From Ananas comosus (Eukaryota; Streptophyta; Magnoliopsida; Poales; Bromeliaceae), in assembly GCF_001540865.1 (NCBI RefSeq), contig NC_033641.1, positions 4,336,073 to 4,400,072 of the forward strand: 64,000 bases of DNA, given 5' to 3'. Both the position numbers and the translations under genes were made by a program. Below, piece by piece: positions 1 to 11,712 of this stretch. The notes beneath the pieces are model-generated. The model was not told the origin of the DNA, searched no databases, and saw only the letters and a list, made by a program, of their open reading frames with translations. The number at the start of each line of letters is the position of its first letter. Positions within the stretch are counted from its first letter, which is position 1.

Positions 1-485
1 TATATATTGTAATTAGACCTGGCGAATCTCGACCCAACCCGCGAGTGCCGCGGGTTACCCGTAAATTTGCGGGTATGGGTGCCACTTTTCAAACCCAAAA
101 AATTACGGTAAAACGGGTGGGTCCCGTTAAGCTGGGGCATTTTGGGTAACGGCGGGTAGCGGGTACCCACGGGTACCCGCACATATATTTTTTAATTAAA
201 AATATATATTTTAATTAAAATACATATATTTTTATTTATCCATCCTAAAAATTCTAATCCTAATTTCTTATCGCCTCTTTTATATTACGAATGTTTTTTG
301 TTTTAAGACTTTAAATATTTTTATTGTATGTTATGATATTTTAAATAATGAATTATGTTATATTTTTAAAACTTATATATATGTATTTGCACTTAAAAAA
401 TATAAAAGAAAAAAAGAAAAAAAAAATTGCGGGTAACCCGCATACCCACCCACCTACCAGCGGACGGGTATGGGTAAAGATATTG

Positions 486-2912
486 TGTCACGCCCCGGAT
501 TACTCGTTTTTCCGAGCTCGCTAACAGACCCGCCGTATACATAGATATTTTCCCTGTATACGAAGCGAAAAAATATAGAAGTACCTGTAATCATACAATA
601 CTACAAACAGTAGTGTAGATCAGCTAGGAAAATAAACCATATATAAAAACTGTGGTTCAATACATACATGTGATCGAGGTACACAAATACTCGCTCTAGC
701 GAGATAACAACAACTGTATGTAAAGACCTAAAAACTACAACTATCTGTAGCTGGTGCTCCTTTAGCTCTGCGACTCGACTGAAAGGGCTCTAACTCGCGA
801 CGCCTTTGCCACGATCAAGATCAGCAATAGGAGCAGCCGACGGCGACGGCTGCAAAACAGTGATAACAACTGGGCGTGAGAACTACTACAAAAAGGAGTA
901 GTCCTCAGTGGGTACCGCCCTCAAACTCATCGGTCCGTCCACACACTAAGTCTACAGGGATGAGCAGAAATAGTAAAGAAAGCTAGAACAAATCTACAAC
1001 TATATACCACTATACTATCATGCTCTAAATCTAACCATCTGTAGAACAGTGTCAACTCAAACCCAATCTCAAATAAGGACTGTAATCATACCCCTCTCTG
1101 GAAATGTGAACACACCTGTCCCGCCCGGTTGCGACTATACAGCTACCTCCACACTAACCAGTCCGTGAAGAGCAAGTTCAACCTGCACGAACGACACCAA
1201 CGCAAAAGCACAGCGCCCATCTCTGGAGTAGCACTCGTGGGAGCTACCCAACCGAGTATGCAGTGTATCTCTGTCAAACTCAATTAGGCTCTAACAAGCC
1301 AAAATCAAGTAGCTAGGGTCAAAACATGTCTAGAAACCAAACCCACGTGCCCTCGACACAATCTGAGACCAAAAATAGAAATATGGATCCACCGTCCACC
1401 CCGACGGCACTCGACAACCTGAAACAGCCTAGACTCTGCCGTAAAAATAAGCTCAACATCCCAGCACGAGCGTAAATGCATTCTAAACTACCCCGGATAT
1501 CCACCGTGCTGAAACAGCGGCGATACAAACAAAACAAGGCTCCTAGAGCTAAATCAGGTAATAGAATCATATGACAGAGTAAAATCGCTGGTTTTCTCCT
1601 AAGTCAAATTCCCAGTCCAACATGTATAATTTATCTAATTACTACAGCATGCTCCAAATTCAGATTTCAACAACAAGCTAATTATGAATTCGAGCTAAAC
1701 TTGATATACCAAAGCTGAAATTATACATGTCTACTATGCATTATACTTAGGAGGCAAAACCGATGACAAACCCACCTCTAGTGCAATTCCCCGACAGCAA
1801 GAAGGTCACAAATTGCTGGAATCCTCAGCCGAGATCACCCACAACCAGCAACAAAGCTACTCGAAGGATCTACACTCAAAATCTATCAAAATCCATCAAT
1901 TCACCAAATTTCAGCACTTAAGCTTAAATTGTCTCAACTCCAATGTCAAAACTCACCTAATAATCTCCAATTCAAGTGAGGCAAGTTCCAAATCCAGTGA
2001 ATAATGATGGAGTATCAATCTCAGGTCCACAATCCAGCTCCTTCCAAGAATAGCATCAAGAAAACCCAAGAAAATAGATTTTTCAGCTCAAAGTCACCAA
2101 CAGTTCAGAAAAATATGGAATCGACCAAGCTAACCTCATCTAAAATCTGCAATTCTGGGCTTCGTGGATTCCTCTGGAAGTCTAATATCGAGCAAACCAA
2201 GTTTCACCGCAATCTGACCTTTCTACGTCGCACACTAGCCAAAACATTGAAGGTCGTTGCTGGAAAACTGCAGAATCAGCACTCAATCACCTTCAAACTG
2301 AAGAATTGGATGAAATCCGAGAAAAATCGAGGAGTGGAGGAGAAATCAGAGGTGCTACTGTGAAAAGAGAGTGAAAAGAGCTCACCAAGGTCACTTTCCA
2401 CCTATTTATAGGGTGCTGGGGTCGTAGAATAAGCCCCAACAACAGCTGCTGCAATCTGGTGTCCCTGCAGACACGGGCACTTTCGGGCTCCCAAAACGCC
2501 TTTCAGGGCGTCCGAAACCCCCCAGACAAAACACTTGCACACCCTCGGTTCCATCGCCTGTGGTAAGTTGCGCCCGTATTCGGCTCCGGCGGACCTCACC
2601 AACCACTAGCCACGTGTCAACACGATCGATACTTCCAAAGTGAATTTTCGGACCCACATCCGGGCGCCCGAAACATGGACCCGAATTGGCTTCCAGTTCA
2701 GTTCAATTCTGCACTTAACTTCTGGGCGACCCAAGGCCAGTTCTGAGCGCCCGAATCTGGCAAAACTCTAGTTTTGCTTATTTGAGTGCGCCAAATCCAT
2801 TTCCGCATCTATTTCATGCAGAAACGACTCCGACTCAGTCCAACACTCTCCAGACGTGTCGACCAGTCATTAAAACTGTAGCCAATCCTATCCAAATCTC
2901 TATAACACTACA
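486..2912 (+). mobile_element. Solo LTR of a Gypsy-type retrotransposon inside the hAT element
   Basis: It starts with TGTCACGCCCCGG and ends in CTACA, so it has the TG...CA borders of an LTR. The 5-bp flanks are tattg (481-485) and tgttg (2913-2917), a target duplication with one mismatch. It holds no coding region; the open frames at 1319-2657 are chance. A GGGCGCCC-like word cluster lies at 2485-2760 and a stem-loop shared with other LTRs at 876-913. Only one LTR is present, which fits loss of the body by recombination between two LTRs. Confidence 0.72.
876..913 (+). other. LTR stem-loop, copy A
   Basis: GTGAG at 876-880 is followed by the arms actact (882-887) and agtagt (897-902) around a 9-nt loop, then cctCAGTGGGT. 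It lies about 390 nt into the LTR. The flanking words recur in three other LTRs of the window with different but complementary arms. RNA function is inferred only. Confidence 0.6.
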
Positions 2913-3278
2913 TGTTGGCTACCCAAAAATTTGCAGGTAAATTTTACCCATGCCCAAGTAACCCGCGGGTACAATGACCTGCCCGCGGGTTACCCAACCC
3001 GCCCGTTTGCCAGGTCTAATTGTAATTACCTGCTGACATGTTAAGGGTGCCAGTTTATTCCCCAAACTCTTTAGTAAGTTGTTCATGTTTTGGATCAAGT
3101 ATCGGTTAATGGAAAAATTGAAGGAACTTGAAGGGAGTTGCCTACTTAGAATAATTAATTAGGCTAGTCTTTTGATAGAAAATTAGCCTTTTTAATTGTG
3201 AATCAACTGAAGTAGATAGAATGAAAAAACTGGTTTTGGAGGAGAAAGAAATCCTTTGCTAGCAATATTTTTGCTAAG

Positions 3279-3663
3279 AGTTTGTTTGGTTCAACGTAAA
3301 ATTGTAAAAAATAATTTTTTATGAAAATTTAAAAATTAATTTTGGTGGAAAAAAGTTTCACGTTTTGTAGTATTGATTTGTAGGGAAAAAAAAACTTCAT
3401 CAATATTTATTTGGTTGGAAGGAAAAAAATTTCTCATTTGTTCGGTCCAGTGGAAAATTAAATGAATGAAAAAAAATTTACGCAGCTTAAGTTTTTATTT
3501 TTTGCTAAAAGAAAAGTGAAAAACAAAAACTTTAATTGTTTCTCAAATCCATAAAAATACTTTTATGGGAAAATATTTTTACATCGAATCAAACAAGAGG
3601 AAAAGCATTTTTTGTACAAAAAATAAATTTTTGGTTCATTTTACGCCAAACCGAAACGCCCCT
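3279..3663. mobile_element. Short inverted-repeat MITE, about 385 bp
   Basis: The ends form an imperfect inverted repeat: gtttgtttggttcaacgtaa near the left and, on the other strand, gcgtttcggtttggcgtaaa at the right. The interior is A/T-rich without coding potential. The 'gtttggtt' type of terminus is common in small hAT- or Mutator-derived plant MITEs, but no clear target duplication was found, so the superfamily is open. Confidence 0.5.
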
Positions 3664-4554
3664 AAAAGGCTATGTCAGTTACTCAGGTAAGCAACTCAGA
3701 AAAATCCTGTAAATTTCCATCAACACAAATTGATGAATGGAGAAAATTTGAGTCACTTATTAATTGGAGAAAAGTAGGTAGTATGGTACTATCCTCTCAA
3801 AACAAATAATAATAAAATCTAATAAATATAATTAAAAATCATGATTTCAAGTTATAAGTAGTAGTGAATTGTTTTCCTAACTTTTGTACATTCAAAGAAG
3901 GGCAAATTACACTATTTGATTACACTCCAAATTATCAAAACTATGAGCCGGATGCCTACTTGGTCCTCAAACATTCAAGTTGCTGTAGTTTCTAGCTCGA
4001 ATCTAATTAAAAATTACTATAATCAAATCCTATTGTCCAATGAAGTGGGCTCGATAGTGATATACTGCTGATGTGACAGTTGCAGTGATGTGGCATTCTG
4101 ATCATTAATTCCAATATATCAATCACAATCAACATGATAATGTAGCGATGGAATAACGCTAGCTAGTATGGTATTTTAATCACTTCAATATTATCGAACA
4201 CATCGCTACAAAGGAGAGAAACGAGAAAAAAAAAAATTATTGTTCCCAAGCGCATAAGATTATCTATCGCATTATAAATAAAATATTAGCAAAGAGGTTC
4301 TCAAACAATAATACAACCTATGTAATATGATCTACAATATTAAAAATGCCAATGTATTAAAAAAATTTAAAATTCTAGACAATTATTTTCGTGTAGTAAA
4401 TAAATTTTACTGTAACGTAGAAATGAGTTGGTGCACTGTTAGCAAATAATTTTTGTCTTTCTCTCCCCATTTACACAATGACAAAATAATGATATGACAA
4501 TGATTAGCATAGTGGTTATGCTCGAAAGCATGCGAATAACTAAAATATCAAATA
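3664..4554. other. AT-rich intergenic stretch without recognised gene
   Basis: No open frame with family features and no repeat borders were seen here. Composition is A/T-rich with short poly-A and poly-T runs. Nothing can be assigned. Confidence 0.5.
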
Positions 4555-4571
4555 TAGAGAGAGAGAGAGAG

Positions 4572-5114
4572 TAGGGGTACTATACTCTTATGAGTATAGA
4601 GCTCTTCGTACTCATAAGTTGTTTTCGATGTTGGGATTTTCGAATCGATGATTCATACCGTTAAATATGATCTAAAGTATTTGAAACTTCTAGAAAAATT
4701 TCGTAATTTTTCGAAATCATTATAAACTCCATCAAGCGGGTATAAAATGAACAGTTAAAATCGAATGACATTCTAAAAATGGATGATCGGATCCTTCAAT
4801 TTAAGATCGGAGTAGTTATTGATCTTTAATTAGGTAGTGAAACAAATTTTCTATCAAAAGTTTAACCTATTCCGATTCTTTTTCACCGTTAAACCAGCAA
4901 ATATCTCATACTTGCCATTAAAAATTAATTGTCAATTTTGTGTGCTTTTGATCGTAAAGTAAATGATATCGAAAAATTATAAAATTTGATTTCTAGAAGT
5001 TTTAAATGTTCTAGATAATGTTTAACGGTATTGATCGTCGATTCAGAAGCTCTATCACCGAAAACAACTTATGAATTTGAAGGCGATCGTACTCACAAGA
5101 GTATAGTAGCCGGA

Positions 5115-5117
<3 letters not shown>
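4572..5117. mobile_element. Long-inverted-repeat MITE 1 of a cluster
   Basis: The left arm (tactatactcttatgagta ... cataagttgttttcg) is mirrored at the right end (5030-5115), where the opposite strand reads ctactatactcttgtgagta and cataagttgttttcg. A GA tract (4555-4571) lies on the left and a TA tract (5118-5146) on the right. It carries no coding region. A fold-back MITE is clear; the superfamily is not. Confidence 0.68.
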
Positions 5118-5147
<30 letters not shown>

Positions 5148-5172
5148 TAGAGAGAGAGAGAGAGAGAGAGAG
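5118..5172. repeat. Compound TA then GA microsatellite
   Basis: About 14 TA units run directly into about 12 GA units, and this compound tract separates MITE 1 from MITE 2. Confidence 0.95.
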
Positions 5173-5707
5173 CGAGCTAGACTCCTATATGCTTTCAAAA
5201 ATACGGAGGCCTTCGTGCTTGTAAATTATTTTCGATGATGTAGCATCCGATTCGGTGATCGGCGACACTATTGGAACTATTTAGAAACCAAATTTCATAA
5301 TTTTTCGACTTCATATGCCTAGTGAACGAGTTGACTCCAAATGAACGGCTGAAAATAAAAATATCACAAAAAATAATGATAAAAAACTCAAATTTCAAAT
5401 AGGAAATATTGTTCTTACTCTTGATGTTAAGTAGATTTTTTTATTAAAGTTTCATGTAAGTTGGATTAATTCTTCTGCACCGTTAAACTGTAAAACGTGC
5501 CACATCAGCCGTTAAAATAGTCATTTTTTAGACTCTTTGATCACTTACTAAATGATGTCAAAATATTATGAAATTTGGTTTCTAAATAGTTCTAATAGCG
5601 TAGATCATACCTAACGGAGCCGATCGCCAAATCGGATGCTTGATCATCGAAAATAACTTATAAGCATAGAGGCCTCCGTACTTTCGAAAGTATAGGAGAC
5701 GTACTAT
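5173..5707. mobile_element. Long-inverted-repeat MITE 2 of a cluster
   Basis: The left arm (gctagactcctatatgcttt ... tacggaggcc) pairs with the right end, whose opposite strand reads gtctcctatactttcgaaag and tacggaggcc. The arms extend about 100 bp with scattered mismatches. It resembles MITE 1 in plan (both contain a 'ttattttcgatga'-like block) but differs in sequence, so the two may be distant subfamilies. No coding region. Confidence 0.68.
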
Positions 5708-5757
5708 ACATATATATACATATATATAAACATACATATATATACATATATATAAAT

Positions 5758-5979
5758 GAGTAGAGCTAGAATACTTGTAAAAGTATCACCCAAGTGATAC
5801 TTGTGTGTTTTTAGCCCTTGGATGGAGAGATGTGAGGTTGAGATGATGGTGGTAGGTGGTGGTAGGTGGAATAGTGTTTGATCCAAGGACTATTAGTAAT
5901 CAAAAAGTAGATCCAAATGGCTAAAAAACACACAAGTATCACTTGGTGATACTTGTAAAAGTATTCTAACCCTACTCTA
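5758..5979. mobile_element. MITE 3 of the cluster, about 220 bp
   Basis: The left end reads gagctagaatacttgtaaaa, and the right end read on the other strand gives gggttagaatacttttacaa. Just inside, both arms carry the palindromic block caagtgatacttg and then 'agcccttggatg' or its like. TA-rich microsatellites lie on both sides (5704-5755 and 5980-6060). A truncated copy of this family is at 28709-28769, and relatives are at 6091 and 40398. Confidence 0.72.
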
Positions 5980-5990
5980 TATAAAAAAAA

Positions 5991-6029
<39 letters not shown>

Positions 6030-6062
6030 TATAATATATATACATATAATATAATATATATG

Positions 6063-6090
<28 letters not shown>
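5980..6090. repeat. TA then GA microsatellite
   Basis: Interrupted TA repeats (6000-6060) pass into GA repeats (6063-6090). This tract separates MITE 3 from MITE 4. Confidence 0.95.
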
Positions 6091-6093
<3 letters not shown>

Positions 6094-6311
6094 TTGAGCT
6101 AGAATACTTCCAAAAGCACCAAGAGGGTGGTGCATGCTTTTGAATTTTTAGTCCTTGGATGGAGAGATGTAGGGTTGAAATGATGGTGGTGGTAGGTGAT
6201 GGTAGATGAAATAGTGTTTGATCTAAAAGCTATTAGTAATCAAGGAGTGGATCCAAGGGTTAGAAACTTAAAAGCACCAAGAGGTTGGTCCTTCTAAAAG
6301 TATTCTAGCTC

Positions 6312-6318
<7 letters not shown>
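6091..6318. mobile_element. MITE 4 of the cluster, same family as MITE 3
   Basis: The ends are gagttgagctagaatact and, on the other strand, the same word at the right. The inner arm contains 'ccttggatgg' and its mirror 'ggatccaaggg'. A CT tract of about 20 units followed by TA repeats (6315-6371) flanks it on the right. Confidence 0.72.
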
Positions 6319-6370
<52 letters not shown>

Positions 6371-6371
6371 A
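6319..6371. repeat. CT then TA microsatellite
   Basis: A long CT tract is followed by TA repeats at the right border of the MITE cluster. Confidence 0.95.
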
Positions 6372-6674
6372 GCACGTATTTCAAATTTCGATTTATCGAC
6401 AAATCCATTTCATAATTCCTCTTGTTTTGTACGCAAAATAAATAATATAACGAAACAAACCTTTAATTCCTCTTTTTTCTCCCACTATTATATTTTATTT
6501 TTTATTAATATTTTTATCATTCAATATCATTTTTTAAGATAAATAATTATATATTATCTCTATTCTATCTACTAATATTTTATTGTTATATCAATTTTTA
6601 AATTTTGATATTTTTAGTTTAAATTATATATTTAAATTTTGAATTTGTCAGAATTAAAAAAATTTACTCTAGTT

Positions 6675-6815
6675 GAACTTCTCACGACTAGCCGCTTCCA
6701 TCAAAATATCTGCTATGTTTGCATCAGTATAAACCTTCAACAATGAGATAAGACCTCTTCAACCAAATGACATTCTGACAAGCATGTATCACTGCTACAT
6801 AGTTTGCCTTTGTGA
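6675..6815 (-). pseudogene. Copia RNase H fragment
   Basis: Read on the minus strand, this piece resembles the C-terminal part of a Ty1/Copia RNase H, around the motif that is normally TEAEYVAA...EAIWLKRLL (here seen as ANYVAVIHAC and IWLKRS). It is short and interrupted. It probably belongs to the same minus-strand Copia remnant seen at 9450-11030, split by the Gypsy remnant between them. Confidence 0.5.
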
Positions 6816-6819
6816 CACC

Positions 6820-9445
6820 TACAGGATGTAGAATTATCCTATATATAAGCTATAATAGGACTAAGCCTCTTAATTCAGCTATAGTATTTTGAGTGGGAGA
6901 TAAGACCAAAAAATTAAAAGGGTTGACCAAGCATAGGGCTAGTAGTTCTAAGATGGGTGACTTCCCGGGAAGCAAGTCATTACAATTAGTATCGGTGCCA
7001 AGTTCTAATCCTCAGACTTATGGGTCATAGGCGCACCACACTTCTGCTGCATCACTCTGATCACTAGTGTTGTCACTGCCACAGCAGCAGGAGCTACGTA
7101 CACTGGTGGTTGTCTTAACAGCCGATCCACTGCCACCAAAAGAACTTCCCTTTTTTCTATAGTAGCAACTTTTGTCGCCGCTGACAAGGCAATCCAGGCG
7201 AAGCGAACCCGTGCTAGGGTTGTACTGGTGGAGTTCAAAAGTTCAAACCACCCTGCTTCGATGGTGATTGGGACAATCAATGGCTGTTGAGAAGTGGTTG
7301 ACCACATGCAAAAGCGCTTTATACCCAGAAAAGGGATAAGGTCCCTCCGATCAGTCACTTTCTGGAGGGTGAGGCCCATCGTTGGTATTCAGGACTTCTA
7401 GAAGGCTGTTATGCCATATCCTTCTTGGAAGGAGTTTAAGGAGGTGTTGTTCAGTAGCTATTTCAAGGATAATACAAAGGAGAGCCTGAAACATGACTTG
7501 AAGAGGCCATGGTAGGGGAGGTGGACCATCAACAAGTATGAATGGGATTTCTCCCTTGTCATGGGTTTATTCCTTTTTGTGGTCCATGATGAGAGGCACA
7601 AGGCCATGCTATTCGTCGTAGGCCTGATATTTGCTGTTTAATGTCCTTGCTCAAGGTAGCAACTTTTGATGATTGTTTGGATCAGACATTTTATCAATTC
7701 AGAGTGATATATATTGAGGAGTCTTGCATAGAACCAGAAACTCTAGACAAAGCCAATAATAAAAAGCAGATGTATTCGGGATCTTGGGGTACGTGGTCAG
7801 TCCAGCAACAAGAAACTGCCCAAACACCATCGATCCCAATTAGATATATAATAGAAGCAATCCTAATAGTAGCCAGCGACAAGGAGCGTCTACTTATGTG
7901 ATTTGTCGCGGGTTGCAATGGTAGTTTTCTATTTACAACGCGATGGCAGGTGTTATTAGTTCTGGTAAGAGGAGCACATTATGGCCAACTGTCCCCAAAG
8001 ATCGATCCAACATAGTCAATGAAACCTAGGTAGTATGTCTGTACGTTGAAGCTTCATCCAAATGCCCTTCAGCCTCACGCCAGAATGAGAGGGCACATCA
8101 GACATCAGGAAGTCGAGTGTACGCTACAACCCAACTGGAGGATGGGCCCAAGGATATATGTTATTGCAAGTATAACCACGATGCCTGCTAGCTCTATATT
8201 TTACACCCAATCTTTCTTATGATTCATGTCAGTACTTAAGTGTATCCCTTTAGGATATAAGATCTCTGCTTGATTATCGATGCATATTAGATTGATAAGA
8301 AACATACATAGTTGTATATACCTTGTGTGGGTTGGTGTAAGTACCTAAAATGTGTATGGTGTATTTGTCTCTTTTGGTTTCGATCGTTGGATCAAGTTAA
8401 GGGATATTAGTGCTTAGAACTAAGTGAAAATAGATTGTCAATTGTTCAGTGAAGATTAATAGTTGTTTGCCTAGAGCGCATAGGACTCAGATTTGTTCTA
8501 AAGGTTTTATAACTGGGTCTTTTCGGCAGGATAGAAGAAATTGAGTGTCAAAAGGATGATGGATGCTGATAGCATGATCCAGTGGGTAACAGATGTTGAT
8601 AGAACGATATGGTGGATGGTGGATATTGATAGCACGACCCGATAGGTGGTGGATGTGTAGAGCACGACCATCAAGGCAATGACAGGTTAGGAGCGAACTT
8701 AAGGGTGATATCAAAAATTAGATGCACCTGCACAACTAAAACAATCACTAATTGATAGGAGTAGTGACCTATTAAGAGAAATGGAGTTGTACCCATTTCT
8801 ATTCTATGATGTGTAATTAAGTTTCGGAGACGAAATTTTTTTAAGAGAGGAGTGATGTAGAAATCGATATTATTTTATTAGAAATTTTGTAATCTTGGAA
8901 TATCACTGTGTAATTTGGCAGTTTTTTAACAGCATAAATAGCCACTTTTGTGTTCAAACTATGCAGTGGGTCGAGAGTGAAATGTGCGTGCATTTTTGAA
9001 TGATAGTGTCTTTTGGAGATGATTTAGAGCAAGAGAATATTGAAAGATTAGAGTTTATTTGCAAAAACATGACATTTTATGTGTCTTGGCTAAGCCAGGG
9101 TCATACGACGGGCAAGAGCATAGCTCCTTAGCTAACGACTGATATAGATGGAGTGTGATGCCCTATAAGGTCTGCTAAAGCTAAAAAGATAAGTTTCATA
9201 TTGCGTGGTGCTTGTGAGTGTGTTTGAGCCTAGCATGACGAGAACGTCAATACTTAAAAGGATGAGAGAAGGAATTTTACACTCCTACAAATTGAAATAG
9301 TCCTATATATAAGGATAATAGGGCAAAACCTCTTAACACAGTTATAGCATTTCGAGCACTGGCTAAGCTTGAAAGGTTAAGAGGGTTAAGCAAGCCTAGG
9401 GCTAAAGTAGTTCTAGGATAGATGACCCTCTAGGAAGCAGGGCGC
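6820..9445 (+). mobile_element. Decayed Ty3/Gypsy element: 5' LTR end, PBS-like site, gag remnant, 3' LTR
   Basis: A block at 6820-6985 (tatataagctataat ... gggtgacttcccggg) recurs at 9300-9445, as expected for the 3' parts of two LTRs. Just after the first copy, tagtatcggtgccaag (6981-6996) resembles the tRNA-Met primer site TGGTATCAGAGCCAAG. A purine run, aagagaggagtga, ends where a TG border begins near 8856, fitting a polypurine tract and 3' LTR start. Between them, 7200-7640 reads on the plus strand like a Gypsy gag with several stops. No pol was recognised, so the element is internally deleted. Confidence 0.55.
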
Positions 9446-9449
9446 CTTA

Positions 9450-11030
9450 CTTCGCGAGTTCTTATCCAACTTGGTTTTCTTCTCTTTTAGTATCCATGCA
9501 TAAGTGTCATATCGAAAAACATAGAGATAGGAGTAATCAATGGACTTGTCGCTACGCACAACCGAAAACACACTTGATTGGCCAAAACACAAGCTGTGCT
9601 CACGCCTTCTACCAAAAAATTTCTTGTCGAGCTTTGCAATACACAACAAACTTCAGGCCCTCTCGAACAACGTCTTATTCATTCTCTCTGCCACACAATT
9701 TTGTTGTATTGTGCAAAGAACCATCCATTGCTCTCCATGCTCACTGCAAAACTGATCGAACTCTCTTGAGAAGTAATTTTCTTTGTTATCAAAACGTAAG
9801 CATTTTATCATTAAGCCCTTTTTATTCTCAACAGTGGCTAAACTTTTTAAATATTTCGAACACATAGACTTCTGCTTTAAAATGTACACTCAAGTCTTCT
9901 AAGAGTAATCATCTATGAAGGTGATAAAAGTAAGAACATCTGCCTAATGATGCATCTGACAACTCCTAGATTTCTAAATAAATCAACTCGAGACAATTCT
10001 TGCTCCTTTGATGTGATAAAAAAAAAATGCCAATTTGTACTACTCGCAGTAGATGCAATCTTCACAAAACTCCAATGACAAGGACCTACAATCAGGAAGA
10101 AGTTCATGATTAGAAAGTATCTAGAGCCCACACTTTTTCATGAATGTACCAAATAGTGGTGCCACACTGTCAGACTCTGTCTTCACACTGGCTATAAATG
10201 CCTATCTCATCCTAGTCTTATCTATCAATCTGCAAAGACCTCCTACTTGCTCTTCTTGCGTTAATACTAAGCCTTCTTGATACACCTTCAAATAGTCCTT
10301 CTCACCAATGAACATCAGCCTTTGCTCATAAAACTTTCCCAAAGATAGAAAGCTCTTTTGAAGTCCAAGAATGTGTCAAATATTGAAAATAGTTTGGATA
10401 GCACCATCGAACAACTTGATCCTCACGTCTCTCACTCCAACCATAGAACACACCGTATTTTCTCCCAGGTAGATGACTCTATCATCCCATAGTTTATGTG
10501 AAATAACGTTTTTTAATCCAAGATTCAATGATAAAAAGTCTTGGGTCTGTCTCCAATATGGCCAGAGCATCTCCATTCTTCGAATTAGCAGAACTAGCTT
10601 TCACTTCTAGTACATTAACTTGGAAGTTACTTGCTTCGGATTTACTACCAATCATTTCAACCAGCAATTCTTCTTCACGTGCACTGACTTCTTGTAATGC
10701 TAGCATCTTGCCCTTTTTTTTGCCCTTAGATTTTAATCTTGTTTTTGCCCTACGAACACACTCCCTTTCAAATGATTTTTTCATGCTACCATGGCCTCCC
10801 TAAAGAGCCTTTTTGGCTAGATTTGCACCTCATCTTCTCAGTAAGTTATAACGCCACTACAAATTCCATGTCAAGGGTTTTCACGTGGCTCAAGTTCATA
10901 ATTAAGTTATACCAAGACTCCGACATCAAGCAAAGCAAATTACTAGCTTTATCCTCTTCATCAATCTTAACATCAAGGGTCACGAGTTTGCTTACAATGG
11001 CGTTAAATGTGCTGAAGTGTTCTTGTAGAA
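9450..11030 (-). pseudogene. Degenerate Copia element, gag-integrase region
   Basis: The clearest part is 9653-9889 (minus), an integrase core segment with IKCLRFDNKENY, then EHGE and AERMNKTLFERA. These correspond to the usual Copia words IKCLRSDNGGEY, HGI and AERMNRTLLERA. The acidic residue of the DN pair is kept, but the frame is broken on both sides. 9913-10131 (integrase start, frame-shifted) and 10494-10784 (lysine-rich, gag-like) are weaker. Reverse transcriptase was not found, and RNase H lies beyond the inserted Gypsy remnant at 6675-6815. It is not functional. Confidence 0.6.
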
Positions 11031-11039
11031 CGCAGTGGA

Positions 11040-11388
11040 AGTATTAGTTCGTACCTTTTTCGGAAGCGATTCACGTTACAACTCGATGAGCCCGGATCGT
11101 CGAGGTTGATTCACGTGTCCTTTGATCGTCCTTGATTAAATCTTCTCACGTTCCAAACTTGCGATGGATCGAACTACAAACGAGCACGATCACAAACCCA
11201 CCGTTCAAGTCCCTCCTAGAATAATAGGTTGATGGAGGATGTGATTTCTCTCTTTCGTTTTCTTATTCTCTTTTCTTTTTCCGTTCTTGTTATTTTTGTT
11301 ATGTGGGATGGCCCGCATATTTATAAGGGATTCCAAAATCCTAAAAGCGTTAGAGATAAGGCCAAATCGGTTATTAATTGTTATCCTA
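11040..11388 (-). mobile_element. Partial Copia-type LTR
   Basis: This A/T-rich stretch lies upstream of the minus-strand Copia remnant and has a TATA-box-like tataaatatgc on the minus strand near 11315-11325. That is what a 5' LTR promoter would look like. It ends abruptly at a single undetermined base (11389), beyond which an unrelated LTR begins, so its outer border is missing. Assignment is by position and promoter-like content only. Confidence 0.4.
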
Positions 11389-11389
11389 N

Positions 11390-11635
11390 ACTGTGATGTG
11401 AATGGTGAATGTGTGAATGTATAGTTATCTTTATATTCATTTGGTTGTGGTTGTTTCCTGGCTATACTCTTGTACTTGTGCGACGCCGTGCAAATACAGG
11501 GGAGACTCTGTCCGTGTGAACAGTGGATTCCCTGTATTTGTGGCGGATCTGGCATACCCTGGGGTCAGGTTTGCAAAAAAAAAAAAAAAAATTTTCCGCT
11601 GTGTTTTTAACCTAAGGGAACCCCGGGGCGTGACA
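11390..11635 (-). mobile_element. Fragment of a Gypsy LTR (start portion)
   Basis: On the minus strand it begins TGTCACGCCCCGGGG at 11635, the same start type as the LTR at 486. It then carries 'cgccacaaatac' and 'gtatttgcacggcg' blocks that recur in order in the LTR at 34687 (34810-34868). The rest is cut off at the N. Confidence 0.6.
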
Positions 11636-11712
11636 TTACGCAACCTCCTAGTCATCAAAATCCGGACCGAATCGGCCCCACTATTCACCACCCGCTGTGT
11701 TTGCTGTTTGGT

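Larger units (their letters stand above)
14..3018. mobile_element. hAT-type non-autonomous element (MITE), split by a solo LTR
   Basis: The ends are a perfect 10-bp inverted repeat (tagacctggc at 14-23, gccaggtcta at 3009-3018), flanked by a perfect 8-bp direct repeat, attgtaat, at 6-13 and 3019-3026. Eight-base target duplications are diagnostic of hAT transposons. Subterminal regions are rich in the words gcgggt and acccgc in both orientations, as expected for transposase-binding repeats. Without the inserted LTR (486-2912) and its target duplication the element is about 570 bp and has no transposase, so it was mobilised in trans. Family is firm; autonomous partner unknown. Confidence 0.88.

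Noticed and set aside
2004..2363. Plus-strand frame of 119 codons.
   Set aside because: Inside the solo LTR at 486-2912; no domain and no conserved start context.
7005..7379. Minus-strand frame of 124 codons.
   Set aside because: The opposite strand reads as a decayed Gypsy gag, so this is an antisense shadow.
9496..9867. Plus-strand frame of 123 codons.
   Set aside because: Antisense to a recognisable Copia integrase remnant.
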